Assembly (NCBI GenBank): GCA_019114205.1
Contig: DXFY01000045.1
Span: 1-64,000, forward strand
Reading direction: 5' to 3'
DNA length: 64,000 nucleotides
From: Candidatus Tidjanibacter gallistercoris
GTDB lineage: Bacteria; Bacteroidota; Bacteroidia; Bacteroidales; Rikenellaceae
Numbering within the stretch: position 1 is the first letter of the stretch; each line of letters starts with the position of its first letter. The position numbers and the translations under genes were made by a program. A model generated the notes under the pieces. The model was not told where the DNA came from. It did no database searches and worked only from the letters and a program-made list of their open reading frames with translations. Shown here piece by piece: positions 1-7,870 of the stretch.

Positions 1-282
1 ACGCTCCTCTACTGTACAACAATACACCGGCTACTTTCAATACGTCACAAGTCACATTCAAATATATGCCAATATACAACAACAAATCGATATATTACTT
101 ATCTTTATCTCAAACAACACCAATCTTTAAATCTGAATAAACCACTTTTCATCCAATCCTGGTCATACAAGCATCGATTATGTAATCGAAATATTCTACC
201 ACGTGAACGGTTCTTCGGAAACGTTGCTGTCGGAAGTAATCGTTTCCAATTTTGAATAACCCTTAATACTAAAAACCTTGCC
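1..282. other. AT-rich leader region without a gene
   Basis: No convincing gene is seen here; the minus-strand ORF reaching into it is a shadow. The stretch is visibly AT-richer than the rest of the window. It contains a 16-bp dyad at 174-189 (TCGATTA, 2-bp spacer, TAATCGA), and GGAAACG (217-223) can pair with CGTTTCC (241-247). It presumably carries the promoter of the lipoprotein gene at 283. A weak -7-like TATCTTTA lies near position 100, but no clear consensus promoter was found. Confidence 0.5.
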
Positions 283-1149
283 ATGAAAACGAAATATCTC
301 CGTATGGTTTCCGTCCTGTTCCTCTTAACGGGATGCACCATTGTCGATGGAAACATTACCACGACCTATATATATAAAAACGATTCGAGTTACGACATAG
401 CCATCCATGTGAATCAAGAGACTTCGGACAATCATCCGTGGAAAGGAGAAAAAATTTTTGCACTGGCTGCCGGTGAAGAGCAATCGTTCGAATTCTCCGA
501 TGTGGGCCCACGGAAAAGCTGGGGATTCTTCCAACCGTTTCCGGACTATCCGCATATGAACAGCATGGTCGTTTCCATAAACGACGCAGTATGGGAAGTT
601 GTCTTCGACAAACAAGACGTCGAAAACAAAAACAACCCTTTGGTGACCTCCGGCTATGAAACGGTCTCCCGCGACCACTCGGTCAGCGTATTCCGATACG
701 TTTTTACGGACGACAGGGTGGCGGATATCGTCAAAGACACCGAAGCGAACCATACATCCGTATTCACCTACCGCAACGAAACGGCTCAGGACATCACCCT
801 GTGGATTGTCGACGAACCGGGAGAGGGTATAATATACGATTACAAACACCTGATAGCTCCGGGCGAGGAGGTATCCGACACGCTCACCCTCCGGGGAAAA
901 GCTCCTGCCCCTTTCTGTTACAAAGAAAATCATGAATATTCCGAGAATACGTACCTCGGTATCTGGCTCGGCGATATGAATCCCGGTCTCGCGCCCCCCG
1001 AACCCGATGTCCGACAACCTTACGCAGCCCCGGAAGGCACACTGTTCGACACGTCGGTTTATACGCTGACAAAGCGCAAGGACGAATTCCGTGCCGCGTA
1101 CCTGTTTACTTTTACCGACAACTTTTTTGAAACCGCCGCGGCGAAATAG
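283..1149 (+). CDS. Predicted lipoprotein of unknown function
   Basis: A 288-residue protein starting with a type II signal peptide: a basic start, a hydrophobic stretch, then FLLTGC, so Cys18 would be lipidated. It is therefore probably anchored in the outer or inner membrane facing the periplasm or surface. The mature part is rich in beta-type segments and acidic residues, and I recognise no family. Base composition is less GC-rich than the neighbouring pst genes, which may indicate a recent arrival. It is a single gene followed by a hairpin terminator at 1174-1216, so it is probably not co-transcribed with the phosphate locus. The ATG at 283 gives a complete signal peptide, which supports the start. 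Confidence 0.75.
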   Translation: MKTKYLRMVSVLFLLTGCTIVDGNITTTYIYKNDSSYDIAIHVNQETSDNHPWKGEKIFALAAGEEQSFEFSDVGPRKSWGFFQPFPDYPHMNSMVVSINDAVWEVVFDKQDVENKNNPLVTSGYETVSRDHSVSVFRYVFTDDRVADIVKDTEANHTSVFTYRNETAQDITLWIVDEPGEGIIYDYKHLIAPGEEVSDTLTLRGKAPAPFCYKENHEYSENTYLGIWLGDMNPGLAPPEPDVRQPYAAPEGTLFDTSVYTLTKRKDEFRAAYLFTFTDNFFETAAAK

Positions 1150-1173
1150 CATCCGGTTTCGACACCCCGACAC

Positions 1174-1216
1174 AAAAGCCCTTCGCTCAGGCTCCCTGCT
1201 TGTGCGAAGGGCTTTT
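1174..1216 (+). terminator. Hairpin terminator after the lipoprotein gene
   Basis: AAAAGCCCTTCGC (1174-1186) pairs perfectly with GCGAAGGGCTTTT (1204-1216) across a 17-nt loop and ends in four Ts. It lies 24 bp after the stop codon and separates the lipoprotein gene from the Pho promoter. Confidence 0.7.
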
Positions 1217-1461
1217 CACAACTCCGTACCGGCGAGGGAATGCACTGCGGCAACATTGCATTTTTGTTACGGCGACCGGACAGGCAGCCGTCCGGTCGTG
1301 CCGGACGGCACGATACGGCCGTTCCCAACATTTCATAACGCGCTACACACATGTACGTTACAAGTTACAAATCCCTCTGTATCGTTGTAACATTTTCGTA
1401 ACACGAACGTAAACGGTGCGTAAATGCGTCTCGATAGCTTTGCGGCGACAAACCGAACGAG
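1217..1461. other. Regulatory intergenic region before the porin
   Basis: No gene is seen. The region holds the direct repeat GTTACAAGTTACAA at 1357-1370, followed by the PHO-box-like array and promoter annotated separately. Several TGTAAC/GTTACA words occur on both strands within 70 bp, which suggests dense regulator binding. Confidence 0.6.
1386..1442 (+). promoter_or_regulatory. PHO-box-like repeat array with -7 element
   Basis: Four heptamers, TGTAACA, CGTAACA, CGTAAAC and CGTAAAT, start at 1386, 1397, 1408 and 1419. They are spaced exactly 11 bp apart (7-bp unit plus 4-bp gap). The -7 element TAGCTTTG (1435-1442) follows, and no TTTG-type -33 box is present where it would be expected. 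In E. coli, PhoB binds 7-bp direct repeats at 11-bp spacing in place of the -35 box. The same layout here, in front of porin-pst-phoBR, is strong contextual evidence for control by the PhoB encoded downstream. Confidence 0.75.
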
Positions 1462-2718
1462 ATGACACGACGCACGAAAGCTGCAATCCTTCTCGCCGCA
1501 CTGCTGGCCGTCCATAGCGGGGTACAGGCGGCGCCGGACGGAAAAGAGGACCGGGAAGAGAAAAAACGCGAAGCCCCGGCTTCCGACAAGGGCAAACTGA
1601 AAATATCCGGTTACCTGCAACCGCAGTTCCAATGGGGCGAACGCGACGCCGCACTCAAGGTGGGTACGGAGAACGAAAACCCGACGGAATCCTTCAACCG
1701 CTTCGGGCTGCGCCGCGGTCACCTCAAATTCGCCTACGACTACAAGACGGTCGCGGCGGTAGTGCAAATCGACGTCAGCACGGAAAAGGGCGTCATCCTG
1801 AAAGACGCCTACATCAATGTGCAGGAACCGTGGCTGCGGACGTTCGGCATCCGGGCCGGCGTATTCAACCGTCCCTTCGGCCTCGAAATCGAACTCTCCT
1901 CTTCGGTACGCGAAACCCCCGAACGCGCATACATCTTCCCGATGCTCTTTCCCGACGAACGCGACTTCGGCGCCATGTTCACGGTACAGGCGCCGGAAGA
2001 CTCCCCGTGGCGCATCGTCGCCCTCCAGGCGGGCCTCTTCTCCGGCAACGGCATCAGCCGGGACAACGACAGCCGCAAGGACTTCATCGGCCATCTCTCC
2101 TTCGGCGACGAGTTCGACGACTTCTCTTTCCGGGCCGGGGCATCGTATTACCGCGGCGGCGTCCGGCAGGGAACCGGCACCGTCCACACGATGACCGACG
2201 GCGGTTTCCGCACGGACACCGACCCGGCCAACAAGGGCCGCTACGCCAAACGGGAATACATCGGCTTCGACGCCTGCATCCACTTCGAGAGCGACTGGGG
2301 TACGACCACCCTGCGGGGCGAATACCTCTTCGGCACGCAGCCCGGCACGCAAACCTCCGGCAAGAGTCCCGACTCGGCCGCACTGCCCGCATCGGACACC
2401 TACATCCGGCCGGTTCGGGGCGGTTACGTCCTGCTCGCCCACGACATCGAAGATACGCCCTTTTCGCTGGTAGCCAAATACGACGTCTACGACCCCAACA
2501 CGAAGGTATCGGGCAATGCGCTCGGGACGGGCGAGACGGGCGTCACCGACGCGATGCGCACGGCTTTCGGCTTCGGTGCCACGTGGCACATCATGAAGGG
2601 GCTGAAGCTCACCGCCTACTACGACATCGTACGCAACGAAACGAGCACGGCGCTCGACGGTTTCGCCTCCGACCTGAAGGACGACATGTTCACCCTCCGA
2701 CTGCAATACAAGTTCTGA
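1462..2718 (+). CDS. Phosphate-selective porin (OprO/OprP family)
   Basis: A 418-residue outer-membrane beta-barrel. It has a signal peptide (hydrophobic residues about 8-20, cleavage near VQA-AP), then a short charged linker, then GYLQPQFQWG, the typical opening strand of the Porin_O_P family. The chain alternates polar and aromatic residues and ends in F (LQYKF), the usual last barrel strand. Such porins pass phosphate or other anions across the outer membrane. Its place directly behind the PHO-box promoter and 31 bp before pstS suggests it is the outer-membrane entry step for the Pst system. The substrate is inferred from context; a polyphosphate or general anion channel is also possible. 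Confidence 0.88.
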   Translation: MTRRTKAAILLAALLAVHSGVQAAPDGKEDREEKKREAPASDKGKLKISGYLQPQFQWGERDAALKVGTENENPTESFNRFGLRRGHLKFAYDYKTVAAVVQIDVSTEKGVILKDAYINVQEPWLRTFGIRAGVFNRPFGLEIELSSSVRETPERAYIFPMLFPDERDFGAMFTVQAPEDSPWRIVALQAGLFSGNGISRDNDSRKDFIGHLSFGDEFDDFSFRAGASYYRGGVRQGTGTVHTMTDGGFRTDTDPANKGRYAKREYIGFDACIHFESDWGTTTLRGEYLFGTQPGTQTSGKSPDSAALPASDTYIRPVRGGYVLLAHDIEDTPFSLVAKYDVYDPNTKVSGNALGTGETGVTDAMRTAFGFGATWHIMKGLKLTAYYDIVRNETSTALDGFASDLKDDMFTLRLQYKF

Positions 2719-2749
2719 AACGACAACATTCACAGGAATATCGAAAAAA

Positions 2750-3577
2750 ATGAAGACCATGAAAAAGTTCATGCTTGCGGCCGCCCTCCTGCTGACAGGG
2801 TTCGCAACGGCCAGCGCACAGAAAATCAAAGGTTCGGACACCGTACTTCCCCTCTCCCAAAAAGAGGCCGAGGAGTACATGAAAGTCAATCCGTCGGCCA
2901 CAATTACCGTAACGGGCGGCGGCAGCGGCGTAGGCATCTCGGCCCTGATGGAGGGTACGACCGACATCGCCCAGGCTTCGCGCCGCATGAAGTTCGACGA
3001 GAAACAGAAAATCCAGAAAGAGGGCGACAAGGTGAAGGAAACCGTCATCGCCTACGACGCCCTCGCCGTCGTGGTACATCCCTCCAATCCGGTCACCGAC
3101 CTCACCCGCGAGCAGCTCGAAGGCATCTTCACGGGCCGCATAACCAACTGGAAAGAGGTGGGCGGCCCCGACATGAAAATTGTCCCCTACTCGCGCGAGA
3201 CCTCTTCGGGCACCTACGAGTTCTTCAAGGAGAGCGTCCTGCGTAACCGCAACTACATGAACGGCATCATGAGCATGCCGGCCACGGGGGCCATCATCCA
3301 GAGCATCAGTCAGACCAAGGGCGGCATCGGATACGTGGGGCTCGCCTACCTCAACGACAACGTGAAGGCCGTCCACGTATCCTACGACGGCGGCAAGAGC
3401 TTCACCGCCCCGTCGGTGGCCAACGCCAAAAACGGCAGCTACCCCATCGTCCGGCCGCTCTACTACTATTACATGGCGCACTCCGAAAAGACGGTGAAAC
3501 CTTTCGTGGACTACATCCTCTCCCCCGCGGGACAGAACATCGTCCGGGAAATAGGCTTCGTCCCCGTAAGCGAATAA
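2750..3577 (+). CDS. pstS: Phosphate ABC transporter, substrate-binding protein PstS
   Basis: A 275-residue periplasmic phosphate-binding protein. The signal peptide occupies residues 1-23 (cleavage near ASA-QK). The mature protein shows the PstS phosphate loop words GSDTVLP, TGGGSGVG and SRETSSGTYEF. The block LTREQLEGIF...TNWKEVGGPD is diagnostic of the family. It is short compared with proteobacterial PstS (about 320 residues), as is usual for the compact Bacteroidota form. It captures phosphate delivered through the upstream porin and passes it to PstCA. A second ATG nine bases downstream could also be the start. It is the first gene of the transporter proper. Confidence 0.95.
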   Translation: MKTMKKFMLAAALLLTGFATASAQKIKGSDTVLPLSQKEAEEYMKVNPSATITVTGGGSGVGISALMEGTTDIAQASRRMKFDEKQKIQKEGDKVKETVIAYDALAVVVHPSNPVTDLTREQLEGIFTGRITNWKEVGGPDMKIVPYSRETSSGTYEFFKESVLRNRNYMNGIMSMPATGAIIQSISQTKGGIGYVGLAYLNDNVKAVHVSYDGGKSFTAPSVANAKNGSYPIVRPLYYYYMAHSEKTVKPFVDYILSPAGQNIVREIGFVPVSE

Positions 3578-3628
3578 ACGGCCGGCAAACCGGGCGGCGG
3601 CCCCATGCCGCCGCCCCATCCGATTCCC

Positions 3629-4837
3629 ATGAAGAAGTTAAGGAAAATACTCGAACGCACGATAGAAGGCATCTTCACCGTCAGCGGAGCCGTGACGACC
3701 GTCACCATCCTGCTCATCGTGGTGTTCCTCTTCCGCGAAGGGCTCGGACTGTTCGGCAGTCCGGCGGTGGAGAAGGGCTACCTGCTCTGCGTCAATACCG
3801 CCAACACGACGGCGCATCTGGACTCCCGGCAAATCATGGACATCTTCGACTACCGAACCGAAAACTGGGAACAGGTCGGGGGGCCGGACGAGGCCATCGT
3901 CCCGTTCCGCTTCGAGGAGGTATTCGACCGCTACCCGGAGGAGGCCTTCGGAGAGGATTACGAACTGCTGCCCCAGCGACTGGGCGAGGTCATCGCCTCG
4001 ACACCCGGCATCATCGCCTTCATCCCCGACCAATACGTCCCGGACGGAATGCCCGGAGTGAAAATCCTGCGCAGCGACCGCATCACCCCCGCCGACTTCT
4101 TCGGGGGACGCCAATGGATGCCCACCGCCACCCCCGCCCCGCAGTTCGGCGTGCTTCCGCTAATCCTGGGGACGCTGCTGGTCAGCTTCGTGGCAATCCT
4201 CATCGCCCTTCCGTTAGGACTGGGCGTGGCCATCTACATGTCGGAGCTGGCAGGCGAACGGATGCGCAAAATCCTCAAACCGACCATCGAACTGCTGGCG
4301 GGCATTCCCTCGGTGGTGTACGGATTCTTCGGACTGGTGGTGCTCGTACCGCTGATACAGAAGACCTTCGGACTGGCGGTAGGCGAAACGGCCCTCGCCG
4401 GCAGCCTGATACTGGCCATCATGGCCTTGCCGACCATCATCACCGTCGCCGAGGACGCCATGCGCGGCACCCCGCGCGCCATGCGCGAAGCGAGCCTCGC
4501 CCTGGGGGCCACACACTGGCAGACCATCTACCGCGTGGTTATCCCCTACGCCGGTTCGGGCATTTCCGCCGCCGTGGTGCTGGGCATCGGCCGCGCGATA
4601 GGGGAAACGATGGCGGTACTCATGGTGACGGGCAATGCCGCCGTGATGCCCCGCTCGCTCTTCGAACCGGTGCGCACCATTCCCGCCACCATCGCGGCCG
4701 AGCTGGGCGAAGCCCCCGCCGGAGGCGCACACTACCAGTCGCTGTTCATGCTGGGATGCATCCTCTTCATCATCACGATGATAATCAGCATCACGGCCGA
4801 AATGATTTCCAAACGACAAACCAACAAGGGACTATGA
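3629..4837 (+). CDS. pstC: Phosphate ABC transporter permease PstC with PstS-like insert
   Basis: An inner-membrane permease of 402 residues, starting at the ATG at 3629 (MKKLRKIL) rather than the proline-rich upstream ATG at 3605. TM1 is about residues 17-37. Residues about 49-155 form an extracytoplasmic insert resembling part of PstS: QIMDIF...TENWEQVGGPD and a later GIIAFIPDQY block match the corresponding stretches of the neighbouring binding protein. The binding-protein-dependent permease core with its other TM helices runs from about 175 to the end and includes the EAA-type loop REASLALGATHWQT. The stop overlaps the pstA start (ATGA). It pairs with PstA to form the phosphate channel. 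Confidence 0.93.
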   Translation: MKKLRKILERTIEGIFTVSGAVTTVTILLIVVFLFREGLGLFGSPAVEKGYLLCVNTANTTAHLDSRQIMDIFDYRTENWEQVGGPDEAIVPFRFEEVFDRYPEEAFGEDYELLPQRLGEVIASTPGIIAFIPDQYVPDGMPGVKILRSDRITPADFFGGRQWMPTATPAPQFGVLPLILGTLLVSFVAILIALPLGLGVAIYMSELAGERMRKILKPTIELLAGIPSVVYGFFGLVVLVPLIQKTFGLAVGETALAGSLILAIMALPTIITVAEDAMRGTPRAMREASLALGATHWQTIYRVVIPYAGSGISAAVVLGIGRAIGETMAVLMVTGNAAVMPRSLFEPVRTIPATIAAELGEAPAGGAHYQSLFMLGCILFIITMIISITAEMISKRQTNKGL

Positions 4838-5691
4838 CGGGAAAAAGAACCAATCAGCGCATCGCCTTCTGGATATTCCGCATCCTGGGGCTCATCGTCG
4901 TGGGGATACTGTTCTGGATACTCGGCTTCATCGTCTGGCACGGGGCCGGCGTCATCGACTGGAAGTTCCTCACCACGGCACCGACCGACGGCATGACCGG
5001 CGGCGGCATCTTCCCCGCCATCGTCGGAACGTGCTGCCTCATCGTGGGCAGCATGGCGGTGGCCTTCCCGCTCGGCGTCATGTCGGCCATCTACACCACC
5101 GAATATGCCGGCAACGGGAAAATCGTCCGCTTCATCCGCATCATGACCAACAACCTCGGCAGCATCCCCTCCATCATCTTCGGACTGTTCGGCATGGCGC
5201 TCTTCGTCAATGCCCTCGGCTTCGGGGACTCCATCATCGCCGGTTCGTTCACCCTCGGCCTGCTCGCGCTGCCGCTGGTCATCCGCACCACGGAAGAGGC
5301 GCTCAGGGCCGTTCCAGACTCCTACCGCACGGGGAGCCTCGCGCTCGGCGCCACCAAACTCCAGACCATACGGCGCGTGGTGCTGCCCACGGCCTTCCCC
5401 AACATCACGACGGGCCTCATCCTCGCCATCGGGCGCGTGTCGGGCGAAACGGCGCCGATACTCTTCACCGCGGCGGCCTACTTCCTGCCCAAGCTGCCGA
5501 CGAGCATCTACGACCAGGTCATGGCGCTCCCCTACCACCTCTACGTGATAGCCACGAGCGGTACCGACCTGGAGGCCACCCGCCCCATAGCCTACGGTAC
5601 GGCGCTGGTGCTTATCGTCATCGTGCTGGCCATGAACCTGCTCGCCTCGTTCCTCAGGCGCCATTTCGGTAAAAAAGTCAAAACGAACTGA
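4834..5691 (+). CDS. pstA: Phosphate ABC transporter permease PstA
   Basis: A 285-residue inner-membrane permease. The start is the ATG at 4834, which overlaps the pstC stop by four bases; the long upstream extension in the ORF track is out-of-frame reading of pstC. It begins with a TM helix (residues about 10-35) and shows five further TM segments. The cytoplasmic coupling loop reads [18 protein letters not shown], the region that contacts PstB. With PstC it forms the translocation path. Length and order fit the standard pstSCAB operon, and translational coupling with pstC is likely. Confidence 0.95.
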   Translation: MTGKRTNQRIAFWIFRILGLIVVGILFWILGFIVWHGAGVIDWKFLTTAPTDGMTGGGIFPAIVGTCCLIVGSMAVAFPLGVMSAIYTTEYAGNGKIVRFIRIMTNNLGSIPSIIFGLFGMALFVNALGFGDSIIAGSFTLGLLALPLVIRTTEEALRAVPDSYRTGSLALGATKLQTIRRVVLPTAFPNITTGLILAIGRVSGETAPILFTAAAYFLPKLPTSIYDQVMALPYHLYVIATSGTDLEATRPIAYGTALVLIVIVLAMNLLASFLRRHFGKKVKTN

Positions 5692-5698
5692 CAGCATT

Positions 5699-6445
5699 AT
5701 GATAGAAGCGAAAAACATAGATTTCCATTACGGCGATTTCCATGCGCTGAAAAACATCAGCATGACCATGGAAAGCAACACCGTGACGGCCTTCATCGGC
5801 CCGTCGGGCTGCGGCAAGTCCACCTTCCTGCGGCTGTTCAACCGGATGAACGACCTCATTCCCGGCGCACGCCTCACGGGGCAGTGCCTCGTGGACGGCA
5901 AAGACATCTACGCCAAAGGGGTGAACGTGGACGAGCTGCGCAAAAACGTGGGCATGGTGTTCCAGAAACCCAACCCCTTCCCCAAGTCGATATTCGAAAA
6001 CGTGGCCTACGGGCTGCGCGTGAACGGCGTCCGCGACCAAGCCTTCATCCGCCGGCGCGTGGAGGAATCGCTCGTGGGTGCGGCGCTTTGGGACGAGGTG
6101 AAGGACAAGCTCAAAAAGTCGGCCTACGAACTCTCCGGCGGGCAGCAGCAGCGGCTCTGCATCGCACGGGCCCTGGCCGTCTCGCCCTCCATCCTCCTCA
6201 TGGACGAACCCGCCTCGGCGCTCGACCCCATCTCGACATCCAAAATCGAAGAACTGATTCATTCGCTCAAGAAGGACTACACGATTGTCATCGTCACCCA
6301 CAACATGCAGCAGGCCGCACGGGTGAGCGACAAGACGGGATTCTTCATGCTGGGCGAACTGGTCGAATACAACGACACCAAGAAGATGTTCCTCAACCCG
6401 GAAAAGGTACAGACGCAGAACTACATCACCGGCCGGTTCGGTTAA
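5699..6445 (+). CDS. pstB: Phosphate ABC transporter ATP-binding protein PstB
   Basis: A 248-residue ABC ATPase powering phosphate import. Visible motifs are Walker [10 protein letters not shown], the PstB-typical [14 protein letters not shown] after the Q-loop, signature LSGGQQQR, Walker [14 protein letters not shown] and switch histidine VTHNMQQA. It starts seven bases after pstA, consistent with an operon. PstB is cytoplasmic, sits on PstCA, and in the Pho signalling model also relays transporter state through PhoU to PhoR. Confidence 0.96.
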   Translation: MIEAKNIDFHYGDFHALKNISMTMESNTVTAFIGPSGCGKSTFLRLFNRMNDLIPGARLTGQCLVDGKDIYAKGVNVDELRKNVGMVFQKPNPFPKSIFENVAYGLRVNGVRDQAFIRRRVEESLVGAALWDEVKDKLKKSAYELSGGQQQRLCIARALAVSPSILLMDEPASALDPISTSKIEELIHSLKKDYTIVIVTHNMQQAARVSDKTGFFMLGELVEYNDTKKMFLNPEKVQTQNYITGRFG

Positions 6446-6465
6446 ACGGAAAAACACACAGCGAT

Positions 6466-7140
6466 ATGGCAATGAAACATACGGAAAAAGAGCTGACGCT
6501 CCTGCGCGAGGAGGTCAGCCAGATGTGGGGGCTGGTACTCTCGCAACTCGAAAAGACCCGGCAGGCCTACCTGAACGACGATGCGGAACTCGCCCGCGAA
6601 GTGGCGAGCCGCGAGAAACGGGTGGACACCTACGAACTCAAGATAGACAGCGACTGCGAAAACTACATCGCCCTGTTCGGGCCGGTCGCCGTAGACCTGC
6701 GGCTGGTGCTCTCGCTCATCAAAATCAGCGGTACGCTGGAACGCATCGCAGACCTGGCCGACGGCATCGCCCGCCACGTAATAACGGGCGAATGCACCGC
6801 ACTGCCGGCTGCGTTCAAAGAGGAACTGCGCATCGGCACGATGTTCGATACGGTCATTTCGATGCTGTCGGACAGCTTCGTGGCGCTCGACTCGGAGAAC
6901 ACCAAGCTCTCCGGACGCATTCTCGCCAAGGACGAAACGGTGGACGAAATCTACCACGACGACATCCGGCTGCTTTCCGAATACGTCCAGCAGGAGCCGC
7001 AGGGAGCGCGGTGCGCGATGGAAACGCTGCTCATCGCCCGCAAAATCGAACGCATCGGCGACCATTGCAGCAACATCGTGGAGGAAATCGTCTTTTACAT
7101 AGATGCCAAGATACTCAAGCACAACAGGAACGAAGAATAA
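6466..7140 (+). CDS. phoU: Phosphate signalling regulator PhoU
   Basis: A 224-residue all-helical protein with two PhoU repeats (first half around REVASREKRVDTYELKIDSD, second around KDETVDEIYHDD). The acidic E/DxxxD pattern of each bundle that binds metal is visible. The start is the ATG at 6466 (MAMKHTEKEL); the rest of the listed 418-residue ORF is an out-of-frame reading of pstB. PhoU damps the Pst transporter and keeps PhoR off when phosphate is plentiful. It follows pstB by 20 bp. A TATCTTTG promoter element lies just after its stop, so phoBR may also be expressed separately. Confidence 0.93.
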   Translation: MAMKHTEKELTLLREEVSQMWGLVLSQLEKTRQAYLNDDAELAREVASREKRVDTYELKIDSDCENYIALFGPVAVDLRLVLSLIKISGTLERIADLADGIARHVITGECTALPAAFKEELRIGTMFDTVISMLSDSFVALDSENTKLSGRILAKDETVDEIYHDDIRLLSEYVQQEPQGARCAMETLLIARKIERIGDHCSNIVEEIVFYIDAKILKHNRNEE

Positions 7141-7143
7141 TCC

Positions 7144-7151
7144 TATCTTTG
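7144..7151 (+). promoter_or_regulatory. Candidate internal -7 element before phoB
   Basis: TATCTTTG matches the Bacteroidota -7 consensus TAnnTTTG and starts four bases after the phoU stop, 27 bp before the phoB ATG. No clear -33 box was seen. It could give phoBR a basal level of expression independent of the PHO-box promoter. Confidence 0.5.
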
Positions 7152-7177
7152 TACACGGACACGCAAACACCCCGGAC

Positions 7178-7870
7178 ATGGACGAAAGGATACTCGTCGT
7201 AGACGACGAAAAGGACATTTGCGAAATACTGGGCTTCAACCTTTCCAACGAAGGGTACCGGGTGGACACGGCCACTTCCGCCGAAGAAGCCCTCCGGACG
7301 CTGACCCCCGAACACGCGCTCATACTGCTCGACGTCATGATGGGCGGCATGTCGGGTTACAAGATGGCCGAAAAGCTCCGGCACGAGGGCAACCGGATAC
7401 CCATCATCTTCCTGACGGCCAGGGACACGGAGAACGACATGCTGACGGGATTTTCCGTCGGAGGCGACGACTACATCTCCAAGCCTTTCTCCATCAAGGA
7501 AGTAGTGGCGCGGGTGAAAGCCGTTCTCAAACGCAGCGCCGGACAGATGGCCGCAGCAGGACAGCGCGAGGGAAAACTGTCGTTCGGCGACTTCACCATC
7601 GACTTCGACACGAAAGAGGTTGTCATCGGCCGCGAGGCCATCCCGCTGACACGCACCGAATTCGACATCCTCACCACGCTCGCGTCCAATCCGGCCCGCA
7701 TCTTCAGCCGCGAAGACCTGATAGACCGCATCTGGAAAGACGCTCCCTTCGTGACGGAACGCACCGTGGACGTCCACATAACGCGGCTGCGCAAGAAACT
7801 GGGTGACAAGGCTTCGCTCATTTCGAGCCGGCCGGGGTACGGATACCGATTCAACTGTACGGAAGCATGA
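7178..7870 (+). CDS. phoB: Response regulator, PhoB/OmpR family
   Basis: A 230-residue two-domain transcription factor. The receiver domain (residues about 3-118) has the acidic pair DD9-10, phospho-acceptor Asp52 in ILLDVMM, and the conserved KPF lysine. The C-terminal winged helix (about 135-228) has the OmpR/PhoB features LTRTEFDIL and TVDVHITRLRKKLGD. The start chosen is the ATG at 7178 (MDERILVVDDE); the listed upstream 25 residues are untranslated leader. The gene overlaps phoR by four bases. Context names it PhoB; it probably binds the repeat array at 1386. Confidence 0.9.
   Translation: MDERILVVDDEKDICEILGFNLSNEGYRVDTATSAEEALRTLTPEHALILLDVMMGGMSGYKMAEKLRHEGNRIPIIFLTARDTENDMLTGFSVGGDDYISKPFSIKEVVARVKAVLKRSAGQMAAAGQREGKLSFGDFTIDFDTKEVVIGREAIPLTRTEFDILTTLASNPARIFSREDLIDRIWKDAPFVTERTVDVHITRLRKKLGDKASLISSRPGYGYRFNCTEA

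Noticed and set aside
4114-4833. Upstream 240 codons of the pstA ORF as listed
   Set aside because: Out-of-frame reading of pstC; the true pstA start overlaps the pstC stop at 4834.
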